A program made the position numbers and the translations under genes. The notes under the pieces are model-generated. The model was not told where the DNA came from. It was given only the letters and a program-made list of their open reading frames with translations, and did not search any database. Positions 7,933 to 13,537 of a stretch of 13,537 nt of DNA are shown piece after piece (positions within the stretch are counted from its first letter, which is position 1; each line of letters opens with the position of its first letter). The DNA comes from Candidatus Zixiibacteriota bacterium. Its GTDB lineage: Bacteria > Zixibacteria > MSB-5A5 > SM1-73. The DNA is taken from the NCBI GenBank assembly GCA_022866585.1, contig JALHUP010000148.1, positions 1 to 13,537 on the forward strand, given 5' to 3'.

Positions 7933-8085
7933 TTATCTTGTCTTTGATTTTTGTTTTGACGTACCAAAGCTCCTCATAATTTTATCGGCTTCTTTTTTCA
8001 CCTGTTTGAGTCATTCAACTCCTGTAAGTCCTCGTTTTATTCTTTCATTCTCTGAATCTTTCCAAATGTTGTGGCGCCATACCAT
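7933..8085 (-). pseudogene. Possible short broken reading frame after the DUF5678 gene
   Basis: A frame from the ATG at 8085 to the TAA at 7933-7935 would encode about 49 residues but is cut by one TGA at 8011-8013. The part after the stop reads LKQVKKEADKIMRSFG, which looks helical. The first half overlaps the end of the DUF5678-type gene in another frame. No ribosome site is visible. This may be chance or a decayed small partner gene. Confidence 0.15.
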
Positions 8086-8305
8086 AAATTCTGTTCCCCC
8101 GATCTTCATATTTCACCACCAACATCCTTTCATCAAGGATCTTAGCCACTAATGGAGTCTCCTCAGGATATTTTTTCCTAACCTGAGCCACCATCTTTTC
8201 GATATTTTTTCCTCTGGCTACCACTTTCCCTTTTACAATGATCACATACTTATTTTGAAACTTGCTTTTGTCCAACTTCAGAAACGCTTCAAAATTTTTA
8301 GTCAT
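8045..8305 (-). CDS. DUF5678-type small protein
   Basis: The product has 86 residues from the ATG at 8305, which is preceded by GGAAGGAG 8 nt upstream; an in-frame ATG at 8380 has no such site and overlaps a different open frame. The core KFQNKYVIIVKGKVVARGKNIEKMVAQVRKKYPEE and the segment TPLVAKILDERMLVV follow the DUF5678 pattern: a short beta-hairpin carrying a K/D-G-K-V-V-A turn, a helix, a YP motif and a final strand. The function of the family is unknown; members are small cytoplasmic proteins. It is 120 nt downstream of hdrB with no terminator seen between, so co-transcription is possible. Confidence 0.7.
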   Translation of the reverse strand: MTKNFEAFLKLDKSKFQNKYVIIVKGKVVARGKNIEKMVAQVRKKYPEETPLVAKILDERMLVVKYEDRGNRIYGMAPQHLERFRE

Positions 8306-8343
8306 TTTCTTTTCTCCTTCCAACCAATCAAAAAGAATATGAT

Positions 8344-8442
8344 TTAAACTTTGTTGAACTTTCCCCCAACAGTGGGCCATTTTCTCAAATATTCGATAGG
8401 ATTGCTTAACCCTAGTTTAGCTTCTTCAAGAATGAGAATTAT
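8344..8442 (-). other. Unassigned coding-like open frame between hdrB and the DUF5678 gene
   Basis: A stop-to-stop frame of 32 codons ending at TAA 8344-8346 translates to a coding-looking peptide containing ILEEAKLGLSNPIEYLRKW followed by a Pro/Gly-rich turn and KFNKV. It has no ATG/GTG start and begins within the 3' end of hdrB. It may be the tail of a decayed gene. I do not recognise the family. Confidence 0.2.
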
Positions 8443-9307
8443 TCAACTTTCTGATTATCTCATCGGTCTTGGTCTTATGCAGATGTAGCCCTACCTCTTG
8501 GGGAGAAAGACCTTGGGCTAAGCCTAAGAACTGGAAATAATATAGAATGGGAATGGTCAAATCCTGGTTGAATTTTCTGGAAAGCTTTATCTGTCCCAAA
8601 TCGAACTCATCGAAGCAGGTGGGACAGATCAAACCCATACAGTCTGCACCGGATTTTTTGAGGGAGGTCAAAACGTCATAGGTCATTCTTTCAGGGATCT
8701 CCTCACTCATGCATGCTTTTCCGCAGCAGAGGGCTTGCTTGTCATGGTGAACAATCTGGGCGCCAATGGCGGAAAATAGTTTCTCCAGTATGGTGGGATA
8801 ATCCGGATCGTCCACCCGCATTATCTCCGAAGGCTTCAAAAGATGACAGCCATAGTGAATTCCGACCTTGATGTCGTTTAAAGGGCGCCGAACCGACTTT
8901 TTTACCTTTTCAATCCCCACATCATCTCGCAAAACAGTAACGATGTGCCTGACAGATATTGTGCCTTTGTATTCTTTTCCAATCTTTTTTAAACGCTTAT
9001 TCACCTTCTCCTTCAATTCAGGCTCATTGGATAGATGAAAATTAGCTTCCGACAAAGTAGCGGTGCATCCAGAACACATGGTCACCAGATCGAATCCGGC
9101 TTCTTCGGCTATGCAGATATTCCGAGCGGCAATGGTAAGCCACACCAGCTTATCCGTGGCTTTGAAATAGATAGGATCAGGGCAACAAGAAAAGCCATCT
9201 AAATCCACGAATTCCATCCCCAAATTCTGTGCAGTTTTTCTGACCGCGGCTTCCATCTGGGGATATTTAACCGTGATCATACATCCGAAAAAGGGCGCGT
9301 ATTTCAT
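8426..9307 (-). CDS. hdrB: Heterodisulfide reductase-like subunit B (two CCG domains)
   Basis: The product has 293 residues, a normal length for HdrB. It carries two complete CCG cysteine sets: Cys9, Cys41-Cys42, Cys78 and Cys81 (FFGC, FSCCPD, CSGC), then Cys154, Cys194-Cys195, Cys228 and Cys231 (YGCH, LCCGKACM, CPTC). In characterised HdrB these hold the two noncubane [4Fe-4S] clusters that reduce a disulfide. In bacteria HdrB-like proteins transfer electrons between ferredoxin/flavin partners and a thiol/disulfide or quinone-type acceptor. HdrC lies 154 nt upstream in the same direction, separated by three hairpins. No clear ribosome site precedes the ATG. The real substrate in this organism is unknown; coenzyme M/B is unlikely in a bacterium. 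Confidence 0.9.
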   Translation of the reverse strand: MKYAPFFGCMITVKYPQMEAAVRKTAQNLGMEFVDLDGFSCCPDPIYFKATDKLVWLTIAARNICIAEEAGFDLVTMCSGCTATLSEANFHLSNEPELKEKVNKRLKKIGKEYKGTISVRHIVTVLRDDVGIEKVKKSVRRPLNDIKVGIHYGCHLLKPSEIMRVDDPDYPTILEKLFSAIGAQIVHHDKQALCCGKACMSEEIPERMTYDVLTSLKKSGADCMGLICPTCFDEFDLGQIKLSRKFNQDLTIPILYYFQFLGLAQGLSPQEVGLHLHKTKTDEIIRKLNNSHS

Positions 9308-9461
9308 TTTAGAGTCCGAAAATAAGTTTTATGTTCATCAAGGATGCTACGATCCTTGATACTCTGTGGATGATAACATCCACAAAGAGCGAAAGTAGTT
9401 TTTTAGAAATGGTTGGTCGAGATTTTTGTCTCGACAAAAACTGTCGATAAAAGAACCCGTT
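9308..9461. repeat. Three tandem hairpins in the hdrC-hdrB spacer
   Basis: Three perfect stems follow each other: ATCAAGGAT/ATCCTTGAT (9337-9345 with 9352-9360), TGTGGATG/CATCCACA (9365-9372 with 9377-9384, extended by CTC/GAG across a bulge), and GTCGAGA/TCTCGAC (9416-9422 with 9429-9435). Minus-strand bases after the stems are not a typical terminator T-run. They may limit read-through or protect the 3' end of hdrC mRNA, or be REP-like repeats. Confidence 0.6.
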
Positions 9462-9935
9462 TTATTGCTCAAAAAGTTCCCTTAGCTCCTCCATGGGGAC
9501 GATCTTCACCTCTTTCAACCCCAGCTCTTTTCTTCTCCTATCCGATAAAGAGGTTATCTTGACCGTCCGACCAGTGGCTTTCACACTATCTACAATTTCC
9601 CTCACCTCAGGGGCAGCGGTCATCTTCTGGTAGCAGATGTTTTTCAGGGCAATGATCACCTCTACCGGCCGCACTGCTTGGGGGCATCTTTCATAGCAGG
9701 TATAACAATTGGTACAGTTCCAGATGGGGGAATTCTCACCGGTTAAAGTTTTCTCATCCCCCAAGATCGCCTGTAAGAGTATTTCCCGTGGATTGAAATC
9801 GGGAGAATACATAGCCGCCGGACAATCTCCCACACAGGCTCCGCATTGATAACAAAAGTTGTGAGCTTCACCACCTATGGTGGAATTAAGCTTTTCTCTA
9901 AATTTGTAATTGATCGATTTCATATGCGTATGCAT
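9462..9935 (-). CDS. hdrC: Heterodisulfide reductase-like subunit C (two [4Fe-4S] motifs)
   Basis: The product has 157 residues from the ATG at 9935. Two ferredoxin-type motifs are complete: CYQCGACVGDCP (Cys28, 31, 34, 38) and CTNCYTCYERCPQ (Cys74, 77, 80, 84), followed by VRPVEVIIALKN, the helix typical of HdrC. HdrC passes electrons from HdrA or another donor to the HdrB clusters. The start is uncertain: GTG at 9941, ATG at 9935 and ATG at 9923 are all in frame and none has a clear ribosome site. The gene is transcribed away from korD across a 120-132-nt control region. No hdrA occurs in the window. Confidence 0.88.
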   Translation of the reverse strand: MHTHMKSINYKFREKLNSTIGGEAHNFCYQCGACVGDCPAAMYSPDFNPREILLQAILGDEKTLTGENSPIWNCTNCYTCYERCPQAVRPVEVIIALKNICYQKMTAAPEVREIVDSVKATGRTVKITSLSDRRRKELGLKEVKIVPMEELRELFEQ

Positions 9936-9988
9936 TCGCACGAATATTTGAAGTTAGTGAAAAAGGTAACAAATTTTCGTCAAAAGAC

Positions 9989-10016
9989 TTGACTTTTGTC
10001 GTAATAAGTTTATTAT
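9989..10016 (+). promoter_or_regulatory. Promoter of the kor operon
   Basis: TTGACT (9989-9994), a 16-nt spacer and TATTAT (10011-10016, 5 of 6 to TATAAT) place transcription start near 10023, about 40-45 nt before korD. This is the best promoter match in the window. Confidence 0.6.
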
Positions 10017-10035
10017 ATACAGTCATTAAAGTCAA
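10007..10035 (-). promoter_or_regulatory. Possible promoter of hdrC
   Basis: On the minus strand TTGACT (10035-10030), a 17-nt spacer and TAAACT (10012-10007, 4 of 6) point towards hdrC. The match is moderate, and it overlaps the kor promoter on the other strand. Confidence 0.35.
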
Positions 10036-10067
10036 GCTATTTTTATACGGATGGAAGGATTTTGAAA

Positions 10068-10319
10068 TTGGCAGATGAGGAAAAAAAGACAACTTTGACG
10101 GATAAAGAAGCAGAAGGGCAAAAGATTCGTGTATTTGAAGCTTGGTGTAAGAAATGTGGCATCTGCGTGGCTTTCTGTCCCACCGGTGCTTTGACCTCGA
10201 ATGAAGATGGTCTGCCCATACTTACTTACCCGGAGAAATGCACTTTATGTGGAATGTGTGAACTCCGGTGTCCAGACTTCGCCATTGCAGTAAAGGCAAA
10301 AGAGAAAGAAGAAAAATGA
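10068..10319 (+). CDS. korD: 2-oxoacid:ferredoxin oxidoreductase delta subunit (2x[4Fe-4S] ferredoxin)
   Basis: The product has 83 residues from a TTG start at 10068, chosen because GGAAGGA (10053-10059) is 8 nt upstream; TTG at 10062 is possible but only 2 nt from that site. Two motifs, CKKCGICVAFCP (Cys27, 30, 33, 37) and CTLCGMCELRCP (Cys58, 61, 64, 68), hold two [4Fe-4S] clusters. The PTGAL and PDFAI segments after them are typical of KorD/VorD. It relays electrons from the beta-subunit cluster to external ferredoxin. Its stop codon overlaps the korA start (ATGA), which suggests translational coupling. Confidence 0.88.
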   Translation: MADEEKKTTLTDKEAEGQKIRVFEAWCKKCGICVAFCPTGALTSNEDGLPILTYPEKCTLCGMCELRCPDFAIAVKAKEKEEK

Positions 10320-11461
10320 GAACGGCGACTGATCAAAAAGAGAGACTTTTGCAAGGCAACCAGGCTTGTGCTGAAGGAGCCCTCGCTTCCGGTGCCCGTT
10401 TATTTGCCGGTTACCCTATTACACCCTCCACTGAAATAGCAGAGTTCTTGGCGCGCCAGTTGCCCAAGGTGGGAGGAAAGTTCATCCAGATGGAGGATGA
10501 GATTGCCAGCATCGCGGCGGTGATCGGAGCATCTGTAACTGGGTTGAAGTCGATGACCGCAACCAGCGGTCCTGGGTTTTCCCTGATGCAGGAGCACATC
10601 GGATATGCCTACATGGCTGAGGTCCCCTGCGTGATCGTGGACGTCCAGAGAGGCGGTCCCTCCACCGGTTTACCCACCAAGGTTGCTCAATCCGATACCA
10701 TGCAGGTTCGCTGGGGAACTCACGGAGACTATTACGCCATCGCTTTGGCTCCTTCCTCGGTGGAAGAATGTTTTGAGTTGACCATCCGGGCATTTAATCT
10801 TTCTGAGAAATACAGAACTCCGGTTATAGTGCTGATGGACGAGGTGGTGGGGCATATGCGGGAGAAGATCAAGTTGCCTGACCCGGGTGAGATAAAGGTA
10901 ATAAACCGAATGAAGCCCACGGTTCCTCCCGAATGGTACCAGCATTTTGAGATAAATCCTCATTTTGTCTCTCCTATGGCTAGTTTCGGGGAAGGATACA
11001 GATTCAATATTACAGGCTTAACACACAACCCGGAGGGATTCCCTACAGATAGACCGGAGGTTATCAGAGAAAAGTTGGATAAATTGAAAAACAAGATCTG
11101 CCACAATGTGAGTGATATTGTTCAGGTGAGAGAGGAATTTATGGAGGATGCCAATGTGGCGGTGTTCGCTTATGGGATTGTAGCTCGAGCTGCCGGACAG
11201 GCCATTCGGATGGCACGGGAAAAAAGAATGAGGGTGGGATTAATTCAGCCTCTGACCATTTGGCCCTTTCCAGATGAATACATTGAACGTATTTTGGAGC
11301 AGCTGGATCTGATCATCGTGGCTGAGCTCAATCAGGGACAACTGATAGGTGAAGTGATGCGGGTGGTTCGAGGAAAGACCCGGGTGCGGGGGCTTTTCCG
11401 ATACGATTCCGAATTGATCACCCCGGATCAGATTTTTGATAAAATCAGGGAGGAAAAATAA
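10316..11461 (+). CDS. korA: 2-oxoglutarate (2-oxoacid):ferredoxin oxidoreductase alpha subunit
   Basis: The product has 381 residues from the ATG at 10316 that overlaps the korD stop; the 16-codon longer form from 10268 would run inside korD. Seen in order: GNQACAEGAL, GYPITPSTEI (32-41), QMEDEIASIAAVIGAS (58-73) with the conserved Glu, TSGPGFSLM (83-91), and RGGPSTGLPT. These are the pyrimidine-binding elements of the thiamine-diphosphate site in OFOR alpha subunits. The C-terminal half (from ~270) holds the transketolase C-like domain (VAVFAYGIVARAAGQAIRMA, IWPFPDEYIERI). It catalyses, with KorB, oxidative decarboxylation of a 2-oxoacid to acyl-CoA with ferredoxin reduction, in the cytoplasm. 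The exact substrate (2-oxoglutarate rather than a branched-chain oxoacid) is inferred from subunit type. Confidence 0.92.
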   Translation: MRTATDQKERLLQGNQACAEGALASGARLFAGYPITPSTEIAEFLARQLPKVGGKFIQMEDEIASIAAVIGASVTGLKSMTATSGPGFSLMQEHIGYAYMAEVPCVIVDVQRGGPSTGLPTKVAQSDTMQVRWGTHGDYYAIALAPSSVEECFELTIRAFNLSEKYRTPVIVLMDEVVGHMREKIKLPDPGEIKVINRMKPTVPPEWYQHFEINPHFVSPMASFGEGYRFNITGLTHNPEGFPTDRPEVIREKLDKLKNKICHNVSDIVQVREEFMEDANVAVFAYGIVARAAGQAIRMAREKRMRVGLIQPLTIWPFPDEYIERILEQLDLIIVAELNQGQLIGEVMRVVRGKTRVRGLFRYDSELITPDQIFDKIREEK

Positions 11462-12292
11462 ATGGAGCTGATACCCAAAGTGACTCACCATTATCTGAGG
11501 ACCAAAAAGAAGTTCCCCAACGTATGGTGTGCGGGATGTGGTATCGGCATCGTCATGGGAGCCATCATCCGGGCTATAGATAAACTGAAGCTTTCCCGGG
11601 ATGAGGTGGTGATGGTTTCGGGCATTGGATGCTCCAGTCGAATGCCGGTATATGTCGATTTCAATACCCTGCATACTACCCACGGGCGACCTTTGGCTTT
11701 CGCCACCGGGGTCAAATTGGCTAAACCCAGTCTCAAGGTAATTGTGATCACCGGCGATGGCGATGCTTTAGCCATCGGAGGGAATCATTTCATTCACGCT
11801 TGTAGACGCAATATAGATCTAACCTGTATTTTGGTCAATAATCAAACCTATGGAATGACCGGGGGACAGTTTTCACCCTCCACCCCCTTTATGAAAATCG
11901 GCACCACGGCTCCTTATGGAAACCGGGAGAGAGCTTTCGACATTTCCAAGTTAGCTATTGCTTCAGGTGCTCCCTTTGTGGCAAGAGGCACAGCTTATCA
12001 TGTGGTTCAGTTGGAGAAGCTCGTAGAACAAGCCACACTCAAAAAAGGGTTCTCCTTGGTGGAGGTGATAAGCCATTGCCCCACCCTTTATGGAAGGCTA
12101 AACAAAGAGGGGGATGCGGTGGAGATGCTGAAATGGCAAAGGGGTCATGCCATACCCATCAGCGCCGCCGGAAAAGTTCCCCCGGAAAAATTAAGAGATA
12201 AATTTCTGACCGGAGTTTTATGGGATATCGAGTTTCCCGAATATTGTGAGGAATACGACAAGGTGATAGCCGAAGCCCAAAGGAGAGACTGA
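11462..12292 (+). CDS. korB: 2-oxoglutarate (2-oxoacid):ferredoxin oxidoreductase beta subunit
   Basis: The product has 276 residues and starts directly after the korA stop codon. WCAGCGIG (Cys23, Cys26), GIGCSSR (Cys57) and SHCPTLYG (Cys206) supply the four ligands of the proximal [4Fe-4S] cluster. The thiamine-diphosphate/Mg motif is GDGDALAIGGNHFIHA (98-113) ending in LVNNQTYGMTGGQ (124-136). HTTHGRPLAFATG is also typical of KorB. It carries out catalysis with KorA and passes electrons to KorD. The operon is interrupted after this gene by a repeat-filled 384-nt spacer before korC. Confidence 0.93.
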   Translation: MELIPKVTHHYLRTKKKFPNVWCAGCGIGIVMGAIIRAIDKLKLSRDEVVMVSGIGCSSRMPVYVDFNTLHTTHGRPLAFATGVKLAKPSLKVIVITGDGDALAIGGNHFIHACRRNIDLTCILVNNQTYGMTGGQFSPSTPFMKIGTTAPYGNRERAFDISKLAIASGAPFVARGTAYHVVQLEKLVEQATLKKGFSLVEVISHCPTLYGRLNKEGDAVEMLKWQRGHAIPISAAGKVPPEKLRDKFLTGVLWDIEFPEYCEEYDKVIAEAQRRD

Positions 12293-12409
12293 TACAAAGG
12301 GGTCAAGGGGCAAGAAACAACGGTCAAGAGAAAGGATGGTCTGGAGTGTTCACCTTATGGTCATCAACTAATTATCATGACGACCCTACATAGCGTGGTG
12401 AGAGGAAAC

Positions 12410-12472
12410 GTAGGGGCGACCCTTGTGGTCGCCCGTAAAACCAGTTCGGGAGGGGACAAGCCCCTCCCCTAC
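12410..12472. repeat. Two-hairpin palindromic repeat (GTAGGGG...CCCCTAC)
   Basis: The unit is bounded by GTAGGGG and CCCCTAC and holds two perfect 8-bp stems: GGGCGACC/GGTCGCCC (12414-12421 with 12427-12434) and GGGAGGGG/CCCCTCCC (12448-12455 with 12461-12468), each with a 5-nt loop. Read on the minus strand it translates to a peptide containing GLVPSR and GDHKGRPY, a phrase I recall as a typical spurious translation of a widespread intergenic repeat; this recall was not checked. Confidence 0.65.
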
Positions 12473-12581
12473 ATAAACTTTCCGAGAACAAAATGCTATG
12501 TTCACAAAATCTGTCAAATTAAAAAGTTGATAACCATTAGGTGAACCGAGCAGGAAACCTTTGTCATTCAATAAGTTTTTG

Positions 12582-12602
12582 GTCCCCGCCAAAGGCGGGG
12601 AC
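12582..12602. repeat. Perfect GC-rich hairpin before korC
   Basis: GTCCCCGCC (12582-12590) and GGCGGGGAC (12594-12602) form a 9-bp stem with an AAA loop at the right end of the palindromic element. No T-run follows on either strand directly, so termination is unlikely though pausing is possible. Confidence 0.55.
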
Positions 12603-12676
12603 ACTCCAGTACTCACTGCCTGAATTTTATTTCTTAAGGCGTCTCTTTTATAAACTTAAAGAAGAATTCGTAAGAA

Positions 12677-13258
12677 ATGGATAAGACAAAAAAGAGCATA
12701 GAGACAGACGATAGATACGAGATCAGATTATCCGGTTCAGGGGGACAGGGAATGGTACTTGCCGGAATGATCTTAGCTGAGGCGGTGGGGATAAATGACG
12801 GCAAAAATGTGGTCCAGACTCAAAGTTATGGTCCTGAAGCCAGAGGAGGGGCAAGCCGATCGGACGTGGTGGTGAGTTCTAAGGAGATTTTTTATCCCAA
12901 AACAATCAAACTCGATCTGCTTTTGTGTCTGACTCAAGAAGCCTGCGACACATATTATCAGGCCCTTAAAGAAGACGGGGTCTTAATTGTAGATTCCGGT
13001 TTGGTCACCCAGCTTCCGGCTCGTGAAGTGCATGCTTTTCCCTTTACCCAGCTTGCCCGTGAACGTATAGGCACTCCTGTGGTGGCAAATATCATTGCTC
13101 TGGGGACCATTGCTTCCCTAACCAAGATAGTTACCAAAAAGGGGTTATTGGAGGTAGTTCAAAGAAGAGCCCCCAAAGGAACTGAAGAAAAGAATCTACA
13201 GGCTTTAGAAATAGGTTTTGAATTAGCCCGAAAGAAAAGAGCAAGAAAATCTCATTGA
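12677..13258 (+). CDS. korC: 2-oxoglutarate (2-oxoacid):ferredoxin oxidoreductase gamma subunit
   Basis: The product has 193 residues. LSGSGGQGMVLAG (18-30) and QSYGPEARGGASRSDVVVS (~49-67) are the signature segments of OFOR gamma subunits; the domain helps form the CoA-binding and catalytic interface of the complex. The later part (TPVVANIIALGTIASLTKI, then RRAPKGTEEKNLQALEIGFE) is also typical. It normally follows korB directly, but here a repeat-rich spacer lies between. A weak TATAAA at 12649-12654 could start a separate transcript; it lacks a good -35 box. The ribosome site is weak (AAGAAG). A basic tail (ARKKRARKSH) ends the protein. Confidence 0.92.
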   Translation: MDKTKKSIETDDRYEIRLSGSGGQGMVLAGMILAEAVGINDGKNVVQTQSYGPEARGGASRSDVVVSSKEIFYPKTIKLDLLLCLTQEACDTYYQALKEDGVLIVDSGLVTQLPAREVHAFPFTQLARERIGTPVVANIIALGTIASLTKIVTKKGLLEVVQRRAPKGTEEKNLQALEIGFELARKKRARKSH

Positions 13259-13294
13259 ATCCTAACTAACCATGTAGTGGTCAAATGTTTCATG

Positions 13295-13315
13295 GCAGAG
13301 CCATGAAGGCTCTGC
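13295..13315. repeat. Hairpin between korC and ndk
   Basis: GCAGAGCC (13295-13302) pairs with GGCTCTGC (13308-13315) around ATGAA; an alternative short stem CATGGC/GCCATG (13291-13296 with 13300-13305) overlaps it. On the minus strand it begins GCGTAGC, the same short lead as other hairpins in the window. No T-run follows, so read-through into ndk is possible. Confidence 0.55.
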
Positions 13316-13348
13316 TACGCGGGGGTAAAATCTTATACTTTAAAAAAA

Positions 13349-13537
13349 GTGCAAAAGACATTTTTAATGATAAAACCCGATGCGGTTAAAAGAAACCTAA
13401 TCGGCGAAATCTTGAAAAGGGTGGAAAGGGCAGGGTTCGAGATAGTGGAATTGAAGATGGTCAAACTATCAGTTCCTGAAGCCAAGAGATTTTATCAGGT
13501 TCATAGGGGAAAGCCTTTTTTCGATAAGTTAGTGAAA
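13349..13537 (+). CDS. ndk: Nucleoside diphosphate kinase (5' part, runs off the right edge)
   Basis: Sixty-three codons are present from a GTG at 13349. QKTFLMIKPDAVKRNLIGEI is the conserved first strand and helix of NDP kinase (usual T-x-x-I/M-I-K-P-D-A-V), followed by RVERAGFEIVELKMVKLS and AKRFYQVHRGKPFFDKLV, which matches the family to the edge. The catalytic His lies beyond the window. The enzyme equilibrates nucleoside triphosphates using a phospho-His intermediate. An ATG at 13367 would cut into the first strand, so GTG is preferred. No clear ribosome site is seen. A role tied to GTP or ATP made by a downstream succinyl-CoA synthetase is possible but not shown here. Confidence 0.9.
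   Translation, partial: MQKTFLMIKPDAVKRNLIGEILKRVERAGFEIVELKMVKLSVPEAKRFYQVHRGKPFFDKLVK

Larger units (their letters stand above)
9988..10036. promoter_or_regulatory. Inverted repeat with divergent -35-like boxes between hdrC and korD
   Basis: CTTGACTTT (9988-9996) is repeated inverted and perfectly as AAAGTCAAG (10028-10036), 31 nt apart. Each arm contains TTGACT pointing into the region, so two overlapping divergent promoters share the palindrome. It could be an operator for one dimeric regulator. Confidence 0.45.
12341..12609. mobile_element. MITE-like imperfect palindrome between korB and korC
   Basis: Nested inverted repeats occupy most of the 384-nt spacer (12293-12676). The outer arms are CTGGAGTGT (12341-12349) and ACACTCCAG (12601-12609), perfect over 9 bp. 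Inside, 12348-12369 matches the reverse complement of 12525-12546 at 20 of 22 bases. Then ACATAGC (12388-12394) faces GCTATGT (12495-12501), and the two-hairpin core 12410-12472 lies at the centre. There is no transposase frame, so if mobile it would need help in trans. No target-site duplication was evident by eye. Alternatively, two copies of one intergenic repeat lie in inverted orientation. Confidence 0.5.

Noticed and set aside
7872..7967. Longer N-terminus for the C11-like lipoprotein (ATG at 7967).
   Set aside because: The added 32 residues are polar and would bury the signal peptide and lipid-anchor Cys; the ATG at 7871 has an AAGGA site at good distance.
8011..8013. UGA recoding (Trp or selenocysteine) in the short frame at 7933-8085.
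   Set aside because: Only one doubtful frame shows it; all clear genes in the window use TGA as an ordinary stop (for example hdrB and the outer-membrane barrel), and no selenocysteine element was evident.
8306..8380. Longer N-terminus for the DUF5678-type protein (ATG at 8380).
   Set aside because: No ribosome site, and the DUF5678 core starts after 8305, where GGAAGGAG is well placed.
9308..9461. CRISPR array in the hairpin-rich hdrC-hdrB spacer.
   Set aside because: The three hairpins have different sequences and there are no regularly spaced direct repeats.
11240..11683. A 147-codon minus-strand open frame across korA and korB.
   Set aside because: Both kor frames are unmistakable by motif; this is a shadow frame with low-complexity His-rich content.
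12386..12616. A 76-codon minus-strand frame between korB and korC.
   Set aside because: It is the translation of the palindromic repeat (GLVPSR...GDHKGRPY) rather than a gene.

Overview
The window looks like part of the chromosome of an uncultured anaerobic bacterium. The gene content fits a candidate phylum near the FCB group (WOR-3/Stahlbacteria, Zixibacteria or similar); this placement is inference from gene content and repeat style, not a database match. Supporting signs are a ferredoxin-dependent 2-oxoacid oxidoreductase (KorDABC) beside heterodisulfide-reductase-like HdrB/HdrC, secreted propeller/FlgD-type proteins, an outer-membrane barrel ending in Phe, strong AGGAGG-type ribosome sites, and many GC-rich intergenic hairpins.

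Left part (1-7871, all minus strand): six genes for exported or envelope proteins. In transcription order they are a lipoprotein of the clostripain (C11) fold with a PEGA tail, an NTF2-like secreted protein, a metzincin-like secreted protein, an Ig-like plus TPR secreted protein, an outer-membrane beta-barrel, and a large NHL-propeller/FlgD-Ig/Fn3 protein that runs off the left edge. The last five have short gaps (21-67 nt) and probably form one operon from a promoter near 6245. Both protease-like members seem to lack catalytic or metal-binding residues: the C11 nucleophile Cys position is Pro, and the zinc motif reads HELGL instead of HExxH. The cluster may therefore display or bind proteins rather than cut them.

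Middle (7872-9941, minus strand): a small DUF5678-type protein and separated hdrB and hdrC genes. HdrB keeps both complete CCG cysteine sets and HdrC keeps two [4Fe-4S] motifs. The hdrC-hdrB spacer holds three perfect hairpins in a row. No hdrA is present in the window.

Right part (9942-13537, plus strand): korD-korA-korB, then a 384-nt spacer, korC, and the 5' end of ndk. Together the Kor subunits would oxidise a 2-oxoacid (probably 2-oxoglutarate) with CoA and reduce ferredoxin; HdrBC, transcribed divergently from the same control region, could take part in moving those electrons. The divergent region carries a 9-bp inverted repeat whose two arms each contain a TTGACT -35-like box. The korB-korC spacer is filled by a MITE-like imperfect palindrome with two strong hairpins at its centre, the clearest mobile-type structure in the window.
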